From: Flaviramulus sp. BrNp1-15
GTDB taxonomy: Bacteria; Bacteroidota; Bacteroidia; Flavobacteriales; Flavobacteriaceae
Direction of reading: 5' to 3'
Assembly (NCBI RefSeq): GCF_022259695.1
Contig: NZ_CP092099.1
Coordinates: 1,720,471 to 1,784,470, forward strand
DNA: 64,000 nucleotides
Below the pieces are notes generated by a model. The model saw only the letters and a list, made by a program, of their open reading frames with translations, was not told the origin of the DNA and searched no databases. Position numbers and translations under genes: made by a program. Shown here in pieces: positions 46,275 to 56,306 of the stretch (position 1 is the first letter of the stretch; each line of letters starts with the position of its first letter).

Positions 46275-47834
46275 ATGAAAAATTTAAAAAAAATATTAAG
46301 TGTTTTATGTATTGCTGTAACTATTTATAGCTGTTCAAAAGATTCACCAGAAGATCCAGTTGATCAAGAACCATCAAAAAGTAACGTTAGTATTTCAACT
46401 TCAACAAATATAGTTACAGAACCTTCAGCAAATGGTTCGTTTTTAGTTACACTAAGTAAAGCAGTAAATGCATCAACAAAAGTTAATTATACTATAACAG
46501 GAACAGCAACTAATAGTGAAGATTATGAAACATTAAGCAATAGTATAACTATACCAGCAAATTCATTATCGGGAGTTATCGCTATTAATGTTTTAGATGA
46601 TAATATTTCTGAAGATAATGAAACCATAATCATAACACTTACAAGTACAGATAATGATGATGTTGTAGTTAATTCTGCAAAAACAGCTACTATAACAATT
46701 TCAAGTAATACGGAGTCATTTACTTTAACCCCAGAAGACACAGCTACTTATATGGTTAATCCAAATGCTACAGACGAAACCATAGCGCTATTTTATAATT
46801 TAAAAACACTATCTAAAACCAATTTTATAGTAGGTCAACAAGATGCATTTGCCGGTTTTTACAATAATAATACTGGTGATTCTGATATTAAAAAAACAAC
46901 AGGTAGCGATCCTGGATTATTAGGGTCAGATTTTATGTTTATTACAGATGATAATAATGATGGTACACCTGCAAATTGGTTTTATCAACAAGAACAAATT
47001 ATTACAGGAGATGCAGTAGAAGCATACAATAAAGGTATGGTAAATATTTTTGCTTGGCATTTAAGAGAACCTTATGAAGGAGATCATTTTTATACTTCTG
47101 AAATGACAGATTTTCAAAAACAAAATGCTTTCAAGAGTATTTTACCTGGAGGAAGTAATCATGACTATTATAAAGACAAGTTGCAAGTAGTTGCAGATGT
47201 TGCAAATAGTATGGTTGGTAACGATGGTAAATTAGTGCCTTTTATTTTTAGACCTTTTCATGAATTTGATGGCGATTGGTTTTGGTGGGGAGCATCATGG
47301 TGTACAGCTCAAGAATTTATTGAGTTATGGCGTTTTACAGTAGAATATTTAAGAGATACATTAAATGTAAATAATATGCTTTTTGCATTTTCTCCTGATA
47401 GAAGTTATAGTTCTGAAGCACAATATTTAAGTAGATACCCAGGTGATGCTTATGTAGATGTTTTAGGAATGGATAATTATGGAGACTTGAATAATATGGG
47501 ACAATCTGGAGTAGATTCAGCTAATCAAAAATTACAAATAATAGATAAACTTGCTAAAGAAAAAGTAAAAATAGCTGCATTTACTGAAACAGGTTATTTT
47601 GTTACTCCAGGAGAAAATAATCCTATTTCTGGTTTTTATGCTAATAATTTATATCAAACAATTACTAATAATGATATAGAGATGGCTTTTATGATGTTTT
47701 GGACTAATTCACAGAACACTTATGTAACTCCTGTTCCTAGTTTGTCTAGCGCATCAGATTTTATTGAGTTTACCGATAAGCCAAAAACATTATTGCAAGA
47801 CGAGTTACCAGACATGTATACCTTACCAAACTAA
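46275..47834 (+). CDS. GH26 beta-mannanase with Calx-beta domain, surface lipoprotein
   Basis: 519 residues. Lipobox IYSC (Cys20), then SKDSPEDPVDQEP, an acidic stretch like a surface-export signal. Residues 38-145 form a Calx-beta domain (VSISTSTNIVTEPSANGSF to DETIIITLTSTDNDDVVVNSAKTATITI), often used as a linker or binding module. The GH26 domain follows with acid/base Glu330 (FRPFHEFDGDWFWWG) and nucleophile Glu438 (AAFTETGYF). Only distantly similar to the first GH26 of the operon. I infer that it starts mannan cleavage at the cell surface. Confidence 0.92.
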   Translation: MKNLKKILSVLCIAVTIYSCSKDSPEDPVDQEPSKSNVSISTSTNIVTEPSANGSFLVTLSKAVNASTKVNYTITGTATNSEDYETLSNSITIPANSLSGVIAINVLDDNISEDNETIIITLTSTDNDDVVVNSAKTATITISSNTESFTLTPEDTATYMVNPNATDETIALFYNLKTLSKTNFIVGQQDAFAGFYNNNTGDSDIKKTTGSDPGLLGSDFMFITDDNNDGTPANWFYQQEQIITGDAVEAYNKGMVNIFAWHLREPYEGDHFYTSEMTDFQKQNAFKSILPGGSNHDYYKDKLQVVADVANSMVGNDGKLVPFIFRPFHEFDGDWFWWGASWCTAQEFIELWRFTVEYLRDTLNVNNMLFAFSPDRSYSSEAQYLSRYPGDAYVDVLGMDNYGDLNNMGQSGVDSANQKLQIIDKLAKEKVKIAAFTETGYFVTPGENNPISGFYANNLYQTITNNDIEMAFMMFWTNSQNTYVTPVPSLSSASDFIEFTDKPKTLLQDELPDMYTLPN

Positions 47835-47841
47835 TTTTATT

Positions 47842-49164
47842 ATGAAAATAAACAAGTTAATATATATTATAGTTTTAGCCTTAATTTTTTCAGGTTGTAA
47901 AAGTGCACAGTACAAAAAAACAGATCGAAGTGTAGATATTGAGCAAATTACCATAGAAGATTCCAAGTTTATGAAAGGCGATAAACCTTATTATTTTGTT
48001 GGAGCAAACTATTGGTATGGTCCATTAATTGGTGCAAAAAATATAGGTGACCGAGAGCGCTTAATTAAGGAGTTAGATTTAATGAAATCTGTTGGAATAG
48101 ATAATTTACGAATTTTAGTTGGAGCTGAAGGTGATGGCGGAGATTCTAGAGTGCATCCTGCTTTACAGCCAGAACAAGGTGTTTATAACGAAGATTTATT
48201 GGATGGTTTAGATTTTATGATGGCAGAAATGCGCAAAAGAAATATGTATGCGGTTTTATATCTTAATAACAATTGGATTTGGTCTGGCGGAATGAGTGAA
48301 TATTTAAAATGGAATGGTTACGGAGAAGTTCCCAATCCGTTTTTAGAACAATATTCATGGGATGAGTATATGAACTACACCAAACAATTTCATAGTTGCG
48401 AACCATGTAAAGAAGCATATTACGACCACCTTAAATTTATTATTGGAAGAACAAATACTTACACAGGTTTAAAATATACTGATGACCATACAGTAATGTC
48501 TTGGCAAGTAGCAAACGAACCTAGAGTTTTGGTGTCACCAGATCATGAAGAAGCTTTTGCAGGTTGGTTAAATAAAACCGTAGCTTTAATTAAAGAGTTA
48601 GACCCAAATCACCTGGTGTCTACAGGAACCGAAGGGAAACATGGGTTTTTACAAGACATGGATATGTTTGAAAGATTACACACCAATAAAAACATAGATT
48701 ATCTAGCAATGCATATGTGGCCAAAAAATTGGGGTTGGTATGATATTAATAATGAAAAAGAAACTACGCAATTATCTATTAAAAATGCATACGCATATAT
48801 GGATGAACATATTGTGGTGGCAAAAAGAATGAATAAACCTATTGTGATGTCAGAATTTGGTTTTCCAAGAGAGAAAGAAAGCTTGTCTTTAGATGCATCA
48901 GTTGAAAATAGGGATGTGTTTTATAAAGCTATTGCAGATAGAATTATTGAAAGTTCAATAAATAAAGGTGTTCTAGCCGGTTTGAATTTTTGGGGCTTTG
49001 CAGGATATGCTAAAACTAATCCTAGCACCAATGGTAAATGGATTCACGGTGATGATTTTAGTGCAGATCCACCACAAGAACCCCAAGGCTTAAATTCTGT
49101 TTTTGCATCAGATGTTTCAACCTTAGAGATTATTAAACAAGCTAATAACAGTATAACTGATTAA
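47842..49164 (+). CDS. GH5 subfamily 7-like endo-beta-mannanase, lipoprotein
   Basis: 440 residues; the Met at 47842 fronts signal KLIYIIVLALIFSGC (Cys19), without an acidic export signal. The domain matches fungal/bacterial GH5_7 mannanases: FVGANYWYGPLIG, LRILVGAEGDGG, LYLNNNWIWSGGMSEYLKW, acid/base Glu226 in SWQVANEPR, AMHMWPKNWGWY and nucleophile Glu338 in VMSEFGFPRE. A longer frame reaches back into GH26 but lacks a signal there. Last gene of the plus operon, seven bases after GH26. Its stop codon shares two bases with the stop of the converging gene. Confidence 0.92.
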   Translation: MKINKLIYIIVLALIFSGCKSAQYKKTDRSVDIEQITIEDSKFMKGDKPYYFVGANYWYGPLIGAKNIGDRERLIKELDLMKSVGIDNLRILVGAEGDGGDSRVHPALQPEQGVYNEDLLDGLDFMMAEMRKRNMYAVLYLNNNWIWSGGMSEYLKWNGYGEVPNPFLEQYSWDEYMNYTKQFHSCEPCKEAYYDHLKFIIGRTNTYTGLKYTDDHTVMSWQVANEPRVLVSPDHEEAFAGWLNKTVALIKELDPNHLVSTGTEGKHGFLQDMDMFERLHTNKNIDYLAMHMWPKNWGWYDINNEKETTQLSIKNAYAYMDEHIVVAKRMNKPIVMSEFGFPREKESLSLDASVENRDVFYKAIADRIIESSINKGVLAGLNFWGFAGYAKTNPSTNGKWIHGDDFSADPPQEPQGLNSVFASDVSTLEIIKQANNSITD

Positions 49165-50072
49165 TCATCAAAAAACTCGTAATTATATACTAAAATATCT
49201 TTTGTGCCATTCTCAAGGTCTAATGTGTATTTCTTGAAAATTAATCTATTACTATCGTATTCAAATTCAGTTTCAATTTTTTGTTGACCAAAAGGGAAAA
49301 TACTATTTAGAATAGTTTTAGTTACATTACCATCTAAATCATATTGATATGAAGTGTTTATTTCTTGAACTCCCATAGGATATCTAGATATAATTTTAAA
49401 TTGTTGAATAAGCCCTTTATCATTTAACACATAGGTTTTGCTTGATTCAAAATCACGATTATAATATGTGTTATTAGAAATAAACATGTCTCCTTTTTCA
49501 TTATACCCACTAACATAAATAGAAGGTGTATCGCCTTCAGTATTAAGGCTTGTAGCTTTTAAACCGTTGTAATGTGTAATTCTGCTAAGGGTTTTATTAC
49601 CTGTTATTCTATCTTTAGTGTAAGTACTTTTTTTTACTAAATTATTTACATTGTCATAATCATATAGTATTATGTAATCTAATTTACTAAATGTGTTTGA
49701 TTTATTTGATGACGTTTCCTTAATTAGGTTTCCATAGTCACCATAATTATATTCAGCAAGATGATCAATATTATTATTTGGGACTTTAGATTTTGCGTTT
49801 TGAAATTGTTTAGGTAAGGAACTGGTTAGGTTTTTAATAGATGTTTTATTGTAAACCAATCTGCCTTCTTTATCAAACTTACTAATGGTAATAATTTCTC
49901 CGTTCTTTTTAATTATTCCATTTTTGTGTTTTGTAATAGTAAGCCCTGAAACACCAAGTTTCTTTCTTAATGCTTCCTCTTTTTCTTTTTTTATCGTTTC
50001 AGGACTTATCACAGTTTGAGCGTTGACAACAAAACCGGTAAAAATTATAAAGAAAAAGAGAAAGCGTTTCAT
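49161..50072 (-). CDS. Secreted protein of unknown function with YD-like repeats
   Basis: 303 residues with signal peptide KRFLFFFIIFTGFVVNAQ. No family recognised. The mature part has repeated strand pairs with Tyr-Asp-x-x-Gly-Asn patterns (EYNYGDYGNLIKETS, YDYDNVNNLVKKST, GYNEKGDMFISN, YQYDLDGNVTKTIL, FEYDSNRLIFKKY), resembling RHS/YD repeats that form beta-sheets. It follows GH3 by eight bases and so belongs to the side-chain operon; a role in glycan binding is possible but there is no direct sign. The stop codon overlaps that of the GH5 gene in a TTAA. Confidence 0.7.
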   Translation of the reverse strand: MKRFLFFFIIFTGFVVNAQTVISPETIKKEKEEALRKKLGVSGLTITKHKNGIIKKNGEIITISKFDKEGRLVYNKTSIKNLTSSLPKQFQNAKSKVPNNNIDHLAEYNYGDYGNLIKETSSNKSNTFSKLDYIILYDYDNVNNLVKKSTYTKDRITGNKTLSRITHYNGLKATSLNTEGDTPSIYVSGYNEKGDMFISNNTYYNRDFESSKTYVLNDKGLIQQFKIISRYPMGVQEINTSYQYDLDGNVTKTILNSIFPFGQQKIETEFEYDSNRLIFKKYTLDLENGTKDILVYNYEFFDD

Positions 50073-50080
50073 TTAAGTTA

Positions 50081-52360
50081 TTATTTCAATTCAAAACCTG
50101 CTTCTAGAGTTGCTGTAGAACTTCCACCTACAAAAACCTTAAAATCACCAGGTTCAACTATGTAATCGCCTTGGTTATTGTAGAAACCTAATGTTTCATT
50201 GTTTAATGCGAAATTAATAGTCTTAGTTTCTCCCGCTTTTAACTCAACTAATTCAAAACCTTTTAATTCTCTAACAGGTCTTGTTACACTTCCTACAAGG
50301 TCTCTAATGTATAATTGTACAACTTCTTTTCCGTCAATATTGCTTGTGTTTGTTACATTAACAGAAACATTTACCTCGCTTCCAGTTTTAAATGATGTTC
50401 CATTAAGATTTAAGTTAGAATATTCAAAAGTTGAATAACTTAAACCGTAACCAAATGGGTATAATGGTGTTTTTTCAGAATCAATATAATGAGACCAAAA
50501 TACATTATTGTCTTTATCAGTAGGTCTTCCTGTATTTTTATAATTGTAATAAATAGGTACTTGACCAACATGTCTAGGAAACGTCATAGGTAGTTTTCCG
50601 CTAGGGTTATAATCTCCATATAGAACTTGTGCAACTGCGTTTCCAGTTTGAGTACCTAATTGCCACGCTTCTACAATAGCAGGAATATGTTCATCTGCCC
50701 AACTAACTGCTAAAGGACGTCCATTGTTTAATACCAAAACAATGTTTTTATTTACTTTGTAAACTGCTTCTAATAATTCTTGTTGTACTCCTGGTAATTG
50801 CAAGTTCGTTCTGCTTCTTGCTTCGCCACTCTGGAAGCCGTGTTCTCCTAAAACCATAACAACAACATCTGATTGTTTTGCAACTTTTATAGCTTCAGCA
50901 AAATCACTTTTATCAGTTTCATTAATAATAACTTCATGAACAAACCCTGCATTTCCAACAAATAAATCAGCTCCCTTAGCATAAGTTAATTTGTTTCCTT
51001 TATAAGCTTGCATTCCTTCTAAAACAGATACAGCAGTATTATCGTCAGAACCTATTCTCCAGCTTCCAAGAGGACTATTTTTATCGTTAGCTAGGGCTCC
51101 AATTAATGCTATTTTTTGACCTTCTTTTTTTAGAGGAAGCAAATTGTTGTCATTTTTTAGTAGCACTATTGATTTCTTTGCCATATCTAAAACAGCATCA
51201 AGATGTTTTGTACTTCCTATAACTGTTTTTTCGCGTTCTTCATCACAATATTTGTAAGGATCATCAAATAAGCCCAATTCGAATTTAACTCTTAAAATTC
51301 TTCTTGCAGCGTCATCAATTAATGATTCTTCAACCTCTCCAGACTTTACTAAATCTACTAAATGATTAATATAGGCGTTAGACTCCATATCTAAATCTGA
51401 ACCAGCAATTGCAGCTTTTTTAGCAGCATCTTTTAAATCTTTTGCGTGTCCCCAGTCAACCATTTCACGAATTGAGGCCCAATCTGATACAACAAAACCA
51501 TCAAAATTCCATTTACCTTTTAAAATATCGCGTTGTAAAAACTTATCTCCAGTTGCTGGCACACCATTTAAATCGTTAAACGAATTCATAAATGTTTTTA
51601 CGCCAGCATCTTTAGCAGCTTTAAAAGGAGGTAATACGTAATTATATAGGGTGGAAGTTCCAATATCTACAGTATTATATTCTTTACCTGCTTCGGTAAA
51701 CCCATAAGCAGCAAAATGTTTTGCGCAAGCAGCAATGGTATTTACAGCAGATAAATCTTCACCTTGAAAACCAGTAACACGTGCAACAGCTATTTTACTA
51801 CCTAAAAAAGGATCTTCGCCAGCACCTTCCATAACACGTCCCCAACGTGCATCTCTAGAGATGTCTACCATTGGTGCAAATGTCCAGTTTACACCAACCG
51901 CAGAAGCTTCTGCTGCTGCTACACTTGCCGATTTTTTTATAGCTTCTAAATCCCAACTTGCTGATTCTGCTAGTGGAATAGGGGCCAAAGTTTTGTAACC
52001 ATGTATAACATCTGAACCAATAATTAAAGGAATGCCTAAACGCGATTCTTCAACTATAATTTTTTGGAGCGCTCTTACATTTTCAACGCCTCTAACATTT
52101 AACATAGAACCCACATAGCCTTTTCTTAAATCTTCATATTTCTTTTCTGCATTTCCACCTTCTGGAGCAGGACCAGTGACATTCCAAAATCCATTGTATT
52201 GGTTCATTTGACCCACTTTTTCTTCAATAGTCATTATTGATAATAGTGAATCAATTTTTTGTTCAATGTTTTGGTTTTTAGTGTTTGAAGTTTGACTTTG
52301 TATGTTTTGACAGCTTATAAAAGCAAATAATAAAGTCCCTAATAATGCTATTTTTTTCAT
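50081..52360 (-). CDS. GH3 beta-glucosidase (BglX-like), lipoprotein
   Basis: 759 residues. Lipobox FISC (Cys17), no acidic export signal, so probably periplasmic. GH3 N-terminal domain with LIIGSDVIHGYKTLAPIPLA, NWTFAPMVDISRDARWGRVMEGAGEDPFLG, AKHFAAYGFTEAGKEYN and nucleophile Asp293 in FDGFVVSDWASI; GH3 C-terminal domain with VMVLGEHGFQSGEARSR; and the FnIII-like end (NVSVNVTNTSNIDGKEVVQLY). It is expected to remove terminal beta-glucose from glucomannan or cello-oligosaccharides. Third from last in a minus-strand operon after GH1. Confidence 0.94.
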   Translation of the reverse strand: MKKIALLGTLLFAFISCQNIQSQTSNTKNQNIEQKIDSLLSIMTIEEKVGQMNQYNGFWNVTGPAPEGGNAEKKYEDLRKGYVGSMLNVRGVENVRALQKIIVEESRLGIPLIIGSDVIHGYKTLAPIPLAESASWDLEAIKKSASVAAAEASAVGVNWTFAPMVDISRDARWGRVMEGAGEDPFLGSKIAVARVTGFQGEDLSAVNTIAACAKHFAAYGFTEAGKEYNTVDIGTSTLYNYVLPPFKAAKDAGVKTFMNSFNDLNGVPATGDKFLQRDILKGKWNFDGFVVSDWASIREMVDWGHAKDLKDAAKKAAIAGSDLDMESNAYINHLVDLVKSGEVEESLIDDAARRILRVKFELGLFDDPYKYCDEEREKTVIGSTKHLDAVLDMAKKSIVLLKNDNNLLPLKKEGQKIALIGALANDKNSPLGSWRIGSDDNTAVSVLEGMQAYKGNKLTYAKGADLFVGNAGFVHEVIINETDKSDFAEAIKVAKQSDVVVMVLGEHGFQSGEARSRTNLQLPGVQQELLEAVYKVNKNIVLVLNNGRPLAVSWADEHIPAIVEAWQLGTQTGNAVAQVLYGDYNPSGKLPMTFPRHVGQVPIYYNYKNTGRPTDKDNNVFWSHYIDSEKTPLYPFGYGLSYSTFEYSNLNLNGTSFKTGSEVNVSVNVTNTSNIDGKEVVQLYIRDLVGSVTRPVRELKGFELVELKAGETKTINFALNNETLGFYNNQGDYIVEPGDFKVFVGGSSTATLEAGFELK

Positions 52361-52393
52361 ATGTAATATTTATTTTTTTAACTGTTTCTAGTA

Positions 52394-53770
52394 TTACCAG
52401 CCATTATTCTTAATAATTTGTTTAAACCACAAAGCAGAAGCTTTTGGGATTCTTTTAAGTGTTTTGTAATCTATATAATTTATACCAAAACGAACAGAAT
52501 AACCTGAAGCCCATTCAAAATTATCAAAAAGACTCCATGCAAAATAACCTTTTAAATTGATACCATCTGCAATAGCTTTGTTACAAGCTTCCAAATACTG
52601 TTTATAATAATCTAATCTCTCAAGGTCATTTACTTCTCCGTTTTCAACTTTGTCATCGCAAGCAAAACCATTTTCGGTAATAATTATGTCTGGATTATTA
52701 TATCGTTTACTAATCCAATCTAACAATTTATAACATCCCCATGGCACAACTGCCCAGTTAAATGATGTAAGTGGCCATGATTCATCTTGAGATAAAATAA
52801 CGTCTTGATCTTCAGAAATACCTCCGTTACCGTAAACGCTTCCAGTAATTCCAGAATGATCATCTTCAGCAGCATACATTGTTGTGTAATGGTTTAAACC
52901 AAAAAAATCTGAAGAATCTTTAATTAGTTCTTTTTCTTCTTCAGTAAATTTAGGTAATCTTTCTCCAAGCCTATCTTTCATTACTTGTGGATAATCTCCA
53001 AAATATACAGGATCTGCAAACCATCCAATAAAAAATAATAAAGCGCGTTCTGCAGCATCGATATCACATAGTTTATCAGTTAAAGGTTCTCTCCAATCGC
53101 AATTATTGGTAATTCCAATAGTTCCTTTTTGATTGTTAAAGTTTGTTCTGTACTGTTTTACAGCTTTGGCATGTGCAAGAATTAAATGATGAGCAGCTAA
53201 ATAGGGTTCTGAATTTGAGGTTCTCCCTGGGGCAAAAACACCTTGCCCATAACCTAAAATGGCTGCTACCCATGGCTCGTTAAGTGTAATCCAGTTTTTA
53301 ACGCGATCGCCAAATCTTTCAAAACAAACTTTAGCAAATGCTTCAAAATAATCTGCTATATCAGGATTTAACCAACCATCATTTTCCATTTCCAGTGCCA
53401 AAGGTAAATCCCAATGATATAATGTTACCCAAGGCGTGATGTCGTTTTTCAATAATTCATCTATAAGATTTGAATAAAAAAGAATGCCTTCTTCATTTAT
53501 TTTACCTTTACCCTCAGGCATAATTCTGGACCAAGAAATTGAAAATCGGTAAGCCTTAAAACCTTGCGATTTCAACAAAGCTACATCCTCTTTATAGCGG
53601 TTGTAATGGTCTATGGCAACATTGCCGTTTTCATTATTCTTTATCCGATTTGGTATGGTGCAATAACTATCCCATATTGAAGGTCCTTTGCCATCTGCAT
53701 TATGCCCTCCTTCAATTTGATAAGCTGATGTTGCTGTACCCCATATAAAATCATTTGAAAATTTAATCAT
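52394..53770 (-). CDS. GH1 beta-glucosidase, cytoplasmic
   Basis: 458 residues, no signal peptide. GH1 signatures are complete: FIWGTATSAYQIEGGHNADGKGPSIWD at the N-terminus, YHWDLP, acid/base Glu165 in TLNEPW, NHYTTMY, and nucleophile Glu366 in IIITENGFA. It would hydrolyse imported beta-gluco-oligosaccharides, or possibly beta-mannosides, as some GH1 enzymes do; no GH2 beta-mannosidase is present in the locus. Spacing is 29 bases after the esterase and 33 before GH3. Confidence 0.94.
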   Translation of the reverse strand: MIKFSNDFIWGTATSAYQIEGGHNADGKGPSIWDSYCTIPNRIKNNENGNVAIDHYNRYKEDVALLKSQGFKAYRFSISWSRIMPEGKGKINEEGILFYSNLIDELLKNDITPWVTLYHWDLPLALEMENDGWLNPDIADYFEAFAKVCFERFGDRVKNWITLNEPWVAAILGYGQGVFAPGRTSNSEPYLAAHHLILAHAKAVKQYRTNFNNQKGTIGITNNCDWREPLTDKLCDIDAAERALLFFIGWFADPVYFGDYPQVMKDRLGERLPKFTEEEKELIKDSSDFFGLNHYTTMYAAEDDHSGITGSVYGNGGISEDQDVILSQDESWPLTSFNWAVVPWGCYKLLDWISKRYNNPDIIITENGFACDDKVENGEVNDLERLDYYKQYLEACNKAIADGINLKGYFAWSLFDNFEWASGYSVRFGINYIDYKTLKRIPKASALWFKQIIKNNGW

Positions 53771-53799
53771 TCTGTTTTGGTTAGTCTAAATTAGTTAAA

Positions 53800-55170
53800 T
53801 TAATGTTCGGTTGTAAATGTTGATGCAGGTAAATTAGCTTCATTAAAAACATTAGATTGAGCCGTGTTTTTCCATGCAAATCGAACATATTTAGGTTGTT
53901 TTACTTCTTTTGATGAAAGTATTATGTAATCATCTTTCAATTTTATTTTTGCATTGTAGAATATTTTATCATCTCCAGAAATTTCAAAAAGAGAATAATT
54001 GTCTTTCATGTATAATCCCTCTGAATTATCAAAAAACACTATAGCTTTTCTTTTTTCAAATGAAACATTTTTGAAAAGAGGACCACTTATAGTTCCCTCA
54101 AAGTTTTTGTAATGATTTTTTAAAGCTAGATTAGCAAGTCTTATTCCAACCGTTTTTTTGTCTTTGGGATGAATATCATCTGTTGTAGAAACATCATCAA
54201 TAACAACCATTCCTGTGTTTTCTGAAATATCTAACACTTTACGTTGTGCATTTCTAATTTCAGCAGCACCAAAATGATCTTCACCATATTCAAACGGCGC
54301 AATTTGTACGTAATAAAATGGGAAATTATGATTCCAAAGCAAACGCCATGAACTGATTAAAGCAGAAAGCGTTTTTTCATAATGTTTTGCGCCAACATTT
54401 GCTTCACCTTGATACCACAAAGCTCCTGTTACATTGTAACCCAACAAGGGGTTTATCATAGCATTGAAGGCTCTGGCGGGTTCTGTTGGTCCCCATTCCA
54501 CAGGTTTTAATTTGTTTGCGGCTACATTAAGTATAGAATCTTTTGTAATAATATGTTCTGGCATCCAAATTTCTGCAGGTGTTCCTCCCCAAGCAGAAAC
54601 TATTAATCCCACAGGAATATTTTCATATTTTTCTTGTAATCGCTTTGCAAAAAAGTAAGCTACAGCACTAGAATTCTTCATGGTTTCTGGTGTTGAAACT
54701 AGCCAATTTGCATTCACGTTAATTTGAGGTGATTTTGCAGAAACTTTAGGCACATTAAAAAAACGAATGTTAGGATTGTTTGCCTTTTCAATTTCATTCA
54801 TATTTTTTATACCCCAACTTGCAGACATTTCCATGTTGGATTGCCCTGAACATAACCAAACTTCACCTATAAGAATATCTTTTAAAATAATTTCATTGTA
54901 TCCTTTTATCGTAATTGTATAGGGTCCACCATAACTAGGAGTTTTAATAGTTAATTCCCAGTTTGCTTGATTATTAGTTTTTGTTTTATAAACTTCATTT
55001 GACCAAGATGGTTGAATTGTGATGTCTTCATTTGGATTTGCCCATCCCCAAATTTTCACATCATCATTTTGTTGTAATACCATGTGGTCTGCAAATACAG
55101 AAGGTAAAACAACATTTGCAAATGATGAATTTACAAGAAGCAGGAATAATAATGTGTATAAGAATTTCAT
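53800..55170 (-). CDS. Sialate O-acetylesterase-like SGNH esterase
   Basis: 456 residues with signal peptide KFLYTLLFLLLVNSSFA. SASA-family (PF03629-like) SGNH hydrolase: oxyanion and Ser block in EVWLCSGQSNMEMSASWG, VSAWGGTPAEIW, GALWYQGEANVGAKHYEKTLSALI, and the catalytic Asp-x-His in TTDDIHPKDKKTVG. An N-terminal Ig-like part precedes it. In plant-glycan loci these enzymes remove acetyl groups, here probably from acetylated glucomannan. It overlaps the CE2 gene by one base (TAATG), so the two esterases are translationally coupled. Confidence 0.9.
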   Translation of the reverse strand: MKFLYTLLFLLLVNSSFANVVLPSVFADHMVLQQNDDVKIWGWANPNEDITIQPSWSNEVYKTKTNNQANWELTIKTPSYGGPYTITIKGYNEIILKDILIGEVWLCSGQSNMEMSASWGIKNMNEIEKANNPNIRFFNVPKVSAKSPQINVNANWLVSTPETMKNSSAVAYFFAKRLQEKYENIPVGLIVSAWGGTPAEIWMPEHIITKDSILNVAANKLKPVEWGPTEPARAFNAMINPLLGYNVTGALWYQGEANVGAKHYEKTLSALISSWRLLWNHNFPFYYVQIAPFEYGEDHFGAAEIRNAQRKVLDISENTGMVVIDDVSTTDDIHPKDKKTVGIRLANLALKNHYKNFEGTISGPLFKNVSFEKRKAIVFFDNSEGLYMKDNYSLFEISGDDKIFYNAKIKLKDDYIILSSKEVKQPKYVRFAWKNTAQSNVFNEANLPASTFTTEH

Positions 55171-56255
55171 TATTTATTGCTTATTAATTTGTTGAAAAAA
55201 GGAGTTAGCTGTTCTGCTAATAATTTATGGTCCTCTATACTAGGGTGATAATTACAACCGTTTACATAAAGTTTTTCAAACTGAAAAAGCACAATATTTT
55301 TATCATTGAAATGATTTTGTACAGCTTTTAAACAAGACACCAAAGTATCGTTTCTTTGCTCGGAAACCATTGGGCTATTTAACAATGCAACTTGAACATT
55401 AGGATGTTTTTTATAAAGCATTTCAACAAACTTGATGTAGTTATTGGTATATTTTTTTGAATTAAAAGGAAGACGTTCTTTTACGCCATCACCATCAGAC
55501 ATATCATTGGTGCCCAAACAAATACTAATTATATCTGGATTAAAATTAGATTTGTATGGTTTAGATTCATCTTTGTTTAAGTACAAATTATTATAAACTT
55601 GAGGCATGATGGGTTCTTCAACATTCTCATCGTTCCAATTTCTATACATTCCCATCCCCGAAACAGAACTTAAAAGGTAATTAGTATTTAAAGTTCTTGC
55701 CAATAATGGACCGTAAGCTAAGTATGCATTGTGTTGGTCTAGATACTCACCTTCATTGCAATCAATATCGCTATTATCTGCTAATGCTCCGCAAGTAATA
55801 GAATCTCCTATAAATTCAATAGAAATTTTGGATTTTTCGTTTAGCGGAACTAATTCTTTTGCTTCAATTTTATGAACAATAATATTTCCGCTTGCGGCTT
55901 CAGTAGCTTTATGAATTCCTATTTTATTAAATTCATTTTCGGGCAATTGTAATGTTATTTTATTAATTGTGTCGCCTTTAATTTGATAACGTCCTTTGTA
56001 TTCATCATTAATAGTTAAAACAACATAATTACGAGGTGTAAATTCAGACTGAATAAATAATGAAATAGAATCTCCTTTAGTATTAAATTCTAACGATGCA
56101 GCAGAACCAATTAATGCAGTTGTACTGTCGGTTAATTTTTCTATTCTTCCTGTTTGTTTTATTAGTTTATCTGTAGCGTTATAAATTTTCAAAGAGTTTT
56201 CTTTACATGAAACGATAAATAAAAAGCTTATAATTGATATGTAAAATTTAAACAT
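55170..56255 (-). CDS. CE2-type acetylesterase, lipoprotein
   Basis: 361 residues. Lipobox FIVSC (Cys17), then KENSLKIYN. CE2 layout: an N-terminal jelly roll (about 25-140, e.g. GSAASLEFNTKGDSISLFIQS) followed by an SGNH domain with the nucleophile Ser in ISIEFIGDSITCGALA, SSVSGMGMYRNW, ISICLGTNDMSDGDGV and catalytic His in NYHPSIEDHKLLAEQLTPFF. Known CE2 enzymes deacetylate mannan/glucomannan at C6 and related positions. First gene of the five-gene operon that runs to 49161. Confidence 0.88.
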   Translation of the reverse strand: MFKFYISIISFLFIVSCKENSLKIYNATDKLIKQTGRIEKLTDSTTALIGSAASLEFNTKGDSISLFIQSEFTPRNYVVLTINDEYKGRYQIKGDTINKITLQLPENEFNKIGIHKATEAASGNIIVHKIEAKELVPLNEKSKISIEFIGDSITCGALADNSDIDCNEGEYLDQHNAYLAYGPLLARTLNTNYLLSSVSGMGMYRNWNDENVEEPIMPQVYNNLYLNKDESKPYKSNFNPDIISICLGTNDMSDGDGVKERLPFNSKKYTNNYIKFVEMLYKKHPNVQVALLNSPMVSEQRNDTLVSCLKAVQNHFNDKNIVLFQFEKLYVNGCNYHPSIEDHKLLAEQLTPFFNKLISNK

Positions 56256-56306
56256 TTATTAGTTTTTTTGATTGCATGAAATTAAGGTAAATTTCTTTTT
56301 TATATT

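Noticed and set aside
56267-56295. Third copy of the lacI-linked bipartite element before CE2
   Set aside because: TTGATT and GGTAAAT are present, but the spacing is two bases longer and the CAATATTG block is missing; not convincing.
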